Assembly: GCA_913061025.1 (NCBI GenBank)
Contig: CAJXUJ010000045.1
Location: forward strand, 1 to 8,529
Length of the DNA stretch: 8,529 bases
Origin: an uncultured Actinomycetes bacterium
GTDB taxonomy: Bacteria > Actinomycetota > Actinomycetes > S36-B12
Direction of reading: 5' to 3'
Made by a program: the position numbers and the translations under genes. The notes beneath the pieces are model-generated. The model worked only from the letters and a program-made list of their open reading frames with translations. It made no database searches and was not told the DNA's origin. Shown one piece after another: positions 5,756 to 8,529 of the stretch (the stretch's first letter is position 1; the number at the start of each line of letters is the position of its first letter).

Positions 5756-6124
5756 TCACAGCACCTCCGGAGCCAGCGAGATGATCTTCATGAACTTCTT
5801 GTCGCGCAATTCACGACCGACCGGCCCGAAGATGCGGGTGCCTCGCGGCTCGCTCTCGCCCTTGAGGATGACCGCGGCGTTCTCGTCGAAGCGGATGTAC
5901 GAGCCATCCGGACGACGCCGCTCCTTCTTGGTTCGGACGATGACGGCCTTGACGACCTCGCCCTTCTTGATGCCGCCGCCGGGGATTGCATCCTTGACGG
6001 TGGCGACGATGACGTCTCCGACTCCGGCGTAACGTCGTCCAGAGCCACCGAGCACGCGGATGCACAAGATCTCCTTGGCACCTGTGTTGTCGGCGACTCG
6101 CAGTCGCGACTCTTGCTGGATCAC
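5756..6124 (-). CDS. rplN: 50S ribosomal protein L14
   Basis: Highly conserved large-subunit protein at the subunit interface, contacting 16S rRNA in bridge B8, and the docking site of the silencing factor RsfS. The 122-residue product has MIQQESRLRVADNTGAKEI at the N-terminus and the family signature GIKKGEVVKAVIVRTKKE with RRPDGSYIRFDENAAV (51-85). It ends with GPVGRELRDKKFMKIISLAPEVL-type sequence. The length is exactly that of the family. The start codon is GTG (6122-6124), with AGGAG at 6132-6136 spaced 7 bases. This is the first gene of the spc block, following a 79-base gap after rpsQ with a hairpin but no promoter I can recognise. Confidence 0.98.
   Translation of the reverse strand: MIQQESRLRVADNTGAKEILCIRVLGGSGRRYAGVGDVIVATVKDAIPGGGIKKGEVVKAVIVRTKKERRRPDGSYIRFDENAAVILKGESEPRGTRIFGPVGRELRDKKFMKIISLAPEVL
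5763..5768 (-). promoter_or_regulatory. Shine-Dalgarno deciding the rplX start
   Basis: GGAGGT within the last codons of rplN is spaced 9 bases from the ATG at 5753. It is only 3 bases from the in-frame GTG at 5759, which favours the ATG and a 120-residue L24. Confidence 0.8.
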
Positions 6125-6177
6125 TTCTTCTCTCCTGATCGTCTGCCGGTTCTCGGTCCGAGCCTGGCGGAACTCGC

Positions 6178-6198
6178 CCGGCCGCGGTGGGCGGCCGG
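6178..6198 (-). promoter_or_regulatory. GC-rich hairpin at the S10/spc boundary (rpsQ-rplN gap)
   Basis: CCGGCCGC and GCGGCCGG form a perfect 8-bp stem around a 5-base loop, starting a few bases after the tandem stop codons TAG TAA of rpsQ. No U-run follows in the direction of transcription, so a classical intrinsic terminator is not supported. The rest of the 79-base gap holds the rplN ribosome-binding site and a minor CTCG/CGAG hairpin. I cannot see a credible -35/-10 pair. It may reduce read-through or mark an RNA end between the two ribosomal operons. Confidence 0.42.
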
Positions 6199-6203
6199 TC
6201 TTA

Positions 6204-6476
6204 CTACTTGGCCTTCTCCAAGACCTCGACCACGCGCCACCGCTTGGTAGCCGACAGTGGACGGGTCTCCATCAGCAGCACGCGGTCGCCCACGCCTGCA
6301 CTGTTTTGCTCATCGTGCGCCTTCAGCTTGCTAGTACGACGGACGACCTTGCCGTACAGCGGGTGCTTGAAGCGGTCCTCGACGGCGACGACGACGGTCT
6401 TGTCCATCTTGTCGCTGACGACGAGGCCCTCGCGAACCTTGCGGTAGCCGCGCGCTTGCGTATCCGTGGCGCTCAT
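6204..6476 (-). CDS. rpsQ: 30S ribosomal protein S17
   Basis: Primary 16S rRNA-binding protein of the small-subunit body, with an OB fold. The 90-residue product contains REGLVVSDKMDKTVVVAVEDR (15-35), YGKVVRRTSKLKAHDEQN (41-58), and the family signature GDRVLLMETRPLSATKRWRVVEV (63-85). The length is typical. The ATG overlaps the rpmC stop by four bases (ATGA), and AGGAGG at 6484-6489 is 7 bases upstream inside rpmC, so it is translationally coupled. It ends with in-frame tandem stops TAG TAA and is the last gene of the S10 block. Confidence 0.98.
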   Translation of the reverse strand: MSATDTQARGYRKVREGLVVSDKMDKTVVVAVEDRFKHPLYGKVVRRTSKLKAHDEQNSAGVGDRVLLMETRPLSATKRWRVVEVLEKAK

Positions 6477-6721
6477 GCGGCACCCTCCTCACCCTCGGTC
6501 GTTTCGAGCACCGGAGTGATGCCCAGTTCCCGCTCGCGCAGGATCGTGTAGATCCGTGCGATGTCCTTGCGGACCGCGCGGAGCCGGCCGTGGTTTTCCA
6601 ACTGGCCGGTGGCGCCCTGGAAGCGAAGGTTGAACAGCTCCTCCTTCGACTCGCGAAGTCGGGTCACCAACTCGTCCTGGGTCAGGTTCCGCAGCTCACC
6701 TGCTGCTGTTCCGACTGCCAT
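6473..6721 (-). CDS. rpmC: 50S ribosomal protein L29
   Basis: Small helical-hairpin protein at the rim of the polypeptide exit tunnel, close to L23, where trigger factor and SRP dock. The 82-residue product has ELRNLTQDELVTRLRESKEEL at 9-29, the signature FNLRFQGATGQLENHGRLRAV at 30-50, then RKDIARIYTILRERELG. It is slightly longer than the usual 63-75 because of an acidic C-terminal tail (TTEGEEGAA). The ATG overlaps the rplP stop by one base (TAATG), with GGTGAGG just upstream at short spacing. Its stop overlaps rpsQ by four bases. Confidence 0.97.
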   Translation of the reverse strand: MAVGTAAGELRNLTQDELVTRLRESKEELFNLRFQGATGQLENHGRLRAVRKDIARIYTILRERELGITPVLETTEGEEGAA

Positions 6722-7143
6722 TAGTCCTCACCTGCTTCATCGCGCCGGATGATCCGGCACTTCATCGGGAGCTTGTGTACTGCTCGCATCAACGCCTCGT
6801 GCGCGAGCTCCTCGTCCGGGTAGGACAACTCGAACATCACGCGGCCGGGCTTGACGTTGGCAACCCACCACTCCGGGGAGCCCTTGCCAGAACCCATGCG
6901 GGTTTCCGCAGGCTTCTTGGTCAACGGACGGTCCGGGTAGATGTTGATCCAGACCTTGCCACCACGCTTGACGTGGCGGGTGATGGCGATACGTGCTGCT
7001 TCGATCTGACGGTTCGTCACGTAGGCCGGCTCGAGAGCCTGGATGCCATAGGTGCCGAACGAGACCTGGGTTCCACCCTTGGCAGCTCCCGACCGCTTGG
7101 GGTGGTGCTGCTTGCGGTGCTTGACCCTGCGGGGAATCAACAT
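6721..7143 (-). CDS. rplP: 50S ribosomal protein L16
   Basis: Large-subunit protein that positions A- and P-site tRNAs near the peptidyl-transferase centre. The 140-residue product starts MLIPRRVKHRKQHH, with FGTYGIQALEPAYVTNRQIE (29-48), GGKVWINIYPDRPLTKKPAE (61-80), and the signature RMGSGKGSPEWWVANVKPGR (82-101). Arg82 aligns with the E. coli arginine that is hydroxylated in some bacteria. The C-terminus ends KLPMKCRIIRRDEAGED. Length is as expected. AGGAGG at 7151-7156 is 7 bases before the ATG and lies in the last codons of rpsC, whose stop is 2 bases upstream. Confidence 0.98.
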   Translation of the reverse strand: MLIPRRVKHRKQHHPKRSGAAKGGTQVSFGTYGIQALEPAYVTNRQIEAARIAITRHVKRGGKVWINIYPDRPLTKKPAETRMGSGKGSPEWWVANVKPGRVMFELSYPDEELAHEALMRAVHKLPMKCRIIRRDEAGED

Positions 7144-7145
7144 GG

Positions 7146-7988
7146 TCAGCCCTCCTGTCCGGCTGATGTGGTCTCGGCTGGCGCTGCTTCAGCTGGCGCG
7201 GTCTCGACCGGAGCCTCCGCTGCCGGAACCTCTGCAGCGGTCGTCGCTCCCTGATCGTCATCGCGGCGCGGGCGGCGCGGGCGCTCGGGGCGCGAGCGCT
7301 GGCCACTCAGGCGGGCAGCAGCGGCGGCGGCCTCGCGCTCGGCGCGCGATCCGAGGGCCTCGCCCTTGTAGATCCACACCTTCACGCCGATGCGGCCGAA
7401 CGTGGTGCGAGCCTCGTAGAAGCCGTAGTCGATGTCGGCGCGCAGTGTGTGCAACGGAACTCGACCTTCGCGGTAGAACTCCGTGCGCGACATTTCCGCG
7501 CCACCGAGACGACCGGAGACCTGGACTCGGATGCCTTTGGCGCCGGCCTTCATTGCGCTCTGCATTCCCTTGCGCATCGCACGGCGGAATGACACGCGGC
7601 TCGACAACTGCTCAGCGATGCCCTGGGCGACCAACTGCGCCTCGATCTCGGGGTTTTTGACCTCGAGGATGTTCAACTGCACCTGCTTGCCGGTCAACTT
7701 CTCGAGTTCGCCGCGAATCCGATCCGCTTCGGCTCCACGACGGCCGATAACGATGCCGGGACGTGCGGTGTGGATGTCAACGCGGACTCGATCGCGGGTG
7801 CGCTCGATCTCTACCTTCGCGATTCCAGCGCGCTCCATGCCCTGGCTGAGCAGCTTGCGGATCTTGACGTCTTCCTCGACGTAGTCGCGGTAGCGCTGAC
7901 CCTTCTTGACGTCGTCGGCGAACCACCGGGAGGTGAAGTCGGTTGTCACGCCTAGCCGGAAGCCATGCGGGTTTACTTTCTGTCCCAC
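7146..7988 (-). CDS. rpsC: 30S ribosomal protein S3 with an extended C-terminal tail
   Basis: Small-subunit head protein at the mRNA entry channel, where it contributes to mRNA unwinding. The 280-residue product begins MGQKVNPHGFRLGVTTDF. A type-2 KH domain (about 40-110) carries the loop GRRG at 82-85 within PGIVIGRRGAEADRIRGEL. The C-terminal S3 domain includes RRAMRKGMQSAMKAGAKGIR (135-154), VSGRLGGAEMSRTE and DYGFYEARTTFGRIGVKVWIYKGE ending at 210. Residues 211-280 are a low-complexity tail, first arginine-rich (about 226-242) and then Ala/Pro/Glu-rich with no Lys or Arg after 250. E. coli S3 is about 233, so the tail is the main extension. The start is GTG at 7988, with AAGAGG at 7996-8001, 2 bases after the rplV stop. 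Confidence 0.98.
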   Translation of the reverse strand: MGQKVNPHGFRLGVTTDFTSRWFADDVKKGQRYRDYVEEDVKIRKLLSQGMERAGIAKVEIERTRDRVRVDIHTARPGIVIGRRGAEADRIRGELEKLTGKQVQLNILEVKNPEIEAQLVAQGIAEQLSSRVSFRRAMRKGMQSAMKAGAKGIRVQVSGRLGGAEMSRTEFYREGRVPLHTLRADIDYGFYEARTTFGRIGVKVWIYKGEALGSRAEREAAAAAARLSGQRSRPERPRRPRRDDDQGATTAAEVPAAEAPVETAPAEAAPAETTSAGQEG

Positions 7989-7990
7989 GA

Positions 7991-8512
7991 TTAGTCCTCT
8001 TCCTTCTTGGCGGTGGTCTTTTTAGCGGTGCTCTTCTTGGCGGTCGACTTCTTAGCCGTGCTCTTCTCGGCGGTGCTCTTCTTCGCGGTCGCCTTCTTCG
8101 CGGGCTTCTCCTCGGCCGGTTCCGGCGCGGGCGGAGTGGCTGCCTTGGCCTTGGGAGCCGGCACGGCCTCCACGACAGTGGTGCCGTCGGAGACGATCAC
8201 CGTGATGTGGCTGGTGCGCTTGCCCACCCGGTAGGCGCGACCCTGGGCACGGGGACGAATTCGCTTGAGGGTCGGACCCTCATCGACGAAGGCCTGGGCG
8301 ACGACGAGCTCACGGGCATCCATGCCGTGGTTGTTCGTGGCGTTGGCAATCGCACTGGCAAGCACCTTGCCCACGGGTTCGCTCGCCGCTTGCGGCGCGA
8401 ACCGCAGCACGTCCTGGGCGTCGCTGGCCTGCATCCCACGGATGAGGTCAATGACCCGGCGTGCCTTCATGGGCGTGACGCGGACGTACCGCGCTTGGGC
8501 CCTGGCTTCCAT
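7991..8512 (-). CDS. rplV: 50S ribosomal protein L22 with a lysine-rich repeat tail
   Basis: Large-subunit protein whose long beta-hairpin lines the peptide exit tunnel. The 173-residue product has a complete L22 core (1-115): RYVRVTPMKARRVIDLIRG (8-26), the core helix ending ANATNNHG, DEGPTLKRIRPRAQGRAYRV of the tunnel hairpin (77-96), and the signature GKRTSHITVIV. A further 58 residues form an Ala/Pro linker and then six KKSTA-type pentapeptides ending KKEED. The core alone matches the usual length (about 110-120). The ATG has AAGGGG at 8519-8524, 6 bases upstream. The 17 bases before it contain no T and so no stop codon, meaning the end of the preceding gene (expected rpsS) is outside the window. 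Confidence 0.98.
   Translation of the reverse strand: MEARAQARYVRVTPMKARRVIDLIRGMQASDAQDVLRFAPQAASEPVGKVLASAIANATNNHGMDARELVVAQAFVDEGPTLKRIRPRAQGRAYRVGKRTSHITVIVSDGTTVVEAVPAPKAKAATPPAPEPAEEKPAKKATAKKSTAEKSTAKKSTAKKSTAKKTTAKKEED
8009..8098 (-). repeat. Six 15-base imperfect tandem repeats encoding KKSTA-type pentapeptides in L22
   Basis: Residues 139-168 of L22 read as KKATA, KKSTA, EKSTA, KKSTA, KKSTA, KKTTA. The DNA copies differ at several third positions, so the repeat is conserved more at the protein than at the nucleotide level. The lysine-alanine composition resembles the tails of histone-H1-like bacterial proteins, and a loose nucleic-acid-binding or disordered role is an inference. 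Confidence 0.85.
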
Positions 8513-8529
8513 TGCTTTCCCCTTGCTCG

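Noticed and set aside
5754..5759. GTG start for rplX two codons before the chosen ATG
   Set aside because: It would be only 3 bases from the GGAGGT, too close for efficient initiation, and L24 proteins begin at the MxKxxVRKGD position.
6178..6198. Intrinsic terminator at the end of the S10 block
   Set aside because: The stem is perfect but is followed by GCGAGTTCC rather than a U-rich run, so a standard rho-independent terminator is not supported.
6125..6203. A promoter for the spc block in the rpsQ-rplN gap
   Set aside because: I looked for a -10 and -35 pair on the minus strand and found no combination with reasonable match and spacing. A promoter is possible but not supported by sequence alone.
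1..8529. A previously undescribed system, mobile element, CRISPR array or horizontally acquired island
   Set aside because: All coding space is filled by syntenic S10/spc genes with uniform GC-rich composition. There are no transposase, integrase, direct-repeat arrays, tRNA genes or unexplained open frames.

Overview
This window is a run of housekeeping translation genes from a high-GC Gram-positive bacterium, almost certainly an actinobacterium. Every gene lies on the minus strand, so transcription runs from base 8529 down to base 1. The actinobacterial assignment is an inference. It rests on the GC-rich codon use, the short-LID adenylate kinase, the four-cysteine S14, the order secY-adk-map after rplO, and the long low-complexity tails on L22 and S3. 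I cannot name a genus.

In transcription order, the first block is the end of the S10 operon: rplV (L22), rpsC (S3), rplP (L16), rpmC (L29), rpsQ (S17). A 79-base gap with a perfect GC-rich hairpin marks the usual S10/spc boundary. The spc block follows: rplN (L14), rplX (L24), rplE (L5), rpsN type Z (S14), rpsH (S8), rplF (L6), rplR (L18), rpsE (S5), rpmD (L30), rplO (L15). After a 94-base gap with another hairpin come secY (protein-export channel), adk (adenylate kinase) and the first 12 codons of a probable map (methionine aminopeptidase), which is cut by the window edge. There is no gene-free stretch longer than 94 bases.

The genes supply ribosomal proteins of both subunits, the membrane channel that receives nascent proteins, an enzyme of adenylate balance, and probably the enzyme that trims initiator methionine. 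Most genes abut or overlap by 1 or 4 bases, which suggests translational coupling. Several start codons were set by the Shine-Dalgarno sequence and family alignment rather than by the longest open frame: secY starts at a GTG at 1910, rplO at 2445, rpmD at 2629, and rplX at 5753. rpsC, rplN and secY start with GTG.

I looked for an undescribed system and did not find one: all coding space is explained by well-known genes. The points most worth a second look are three intergenic RNA hairpins, especially a 16-bp bulged hairpin directly before the rpsH ribosome-binding site, and the lysine-rich pentapeptide repeat tail of L22 next to an S3 with an acidic Ala/Pro/Glu tail.
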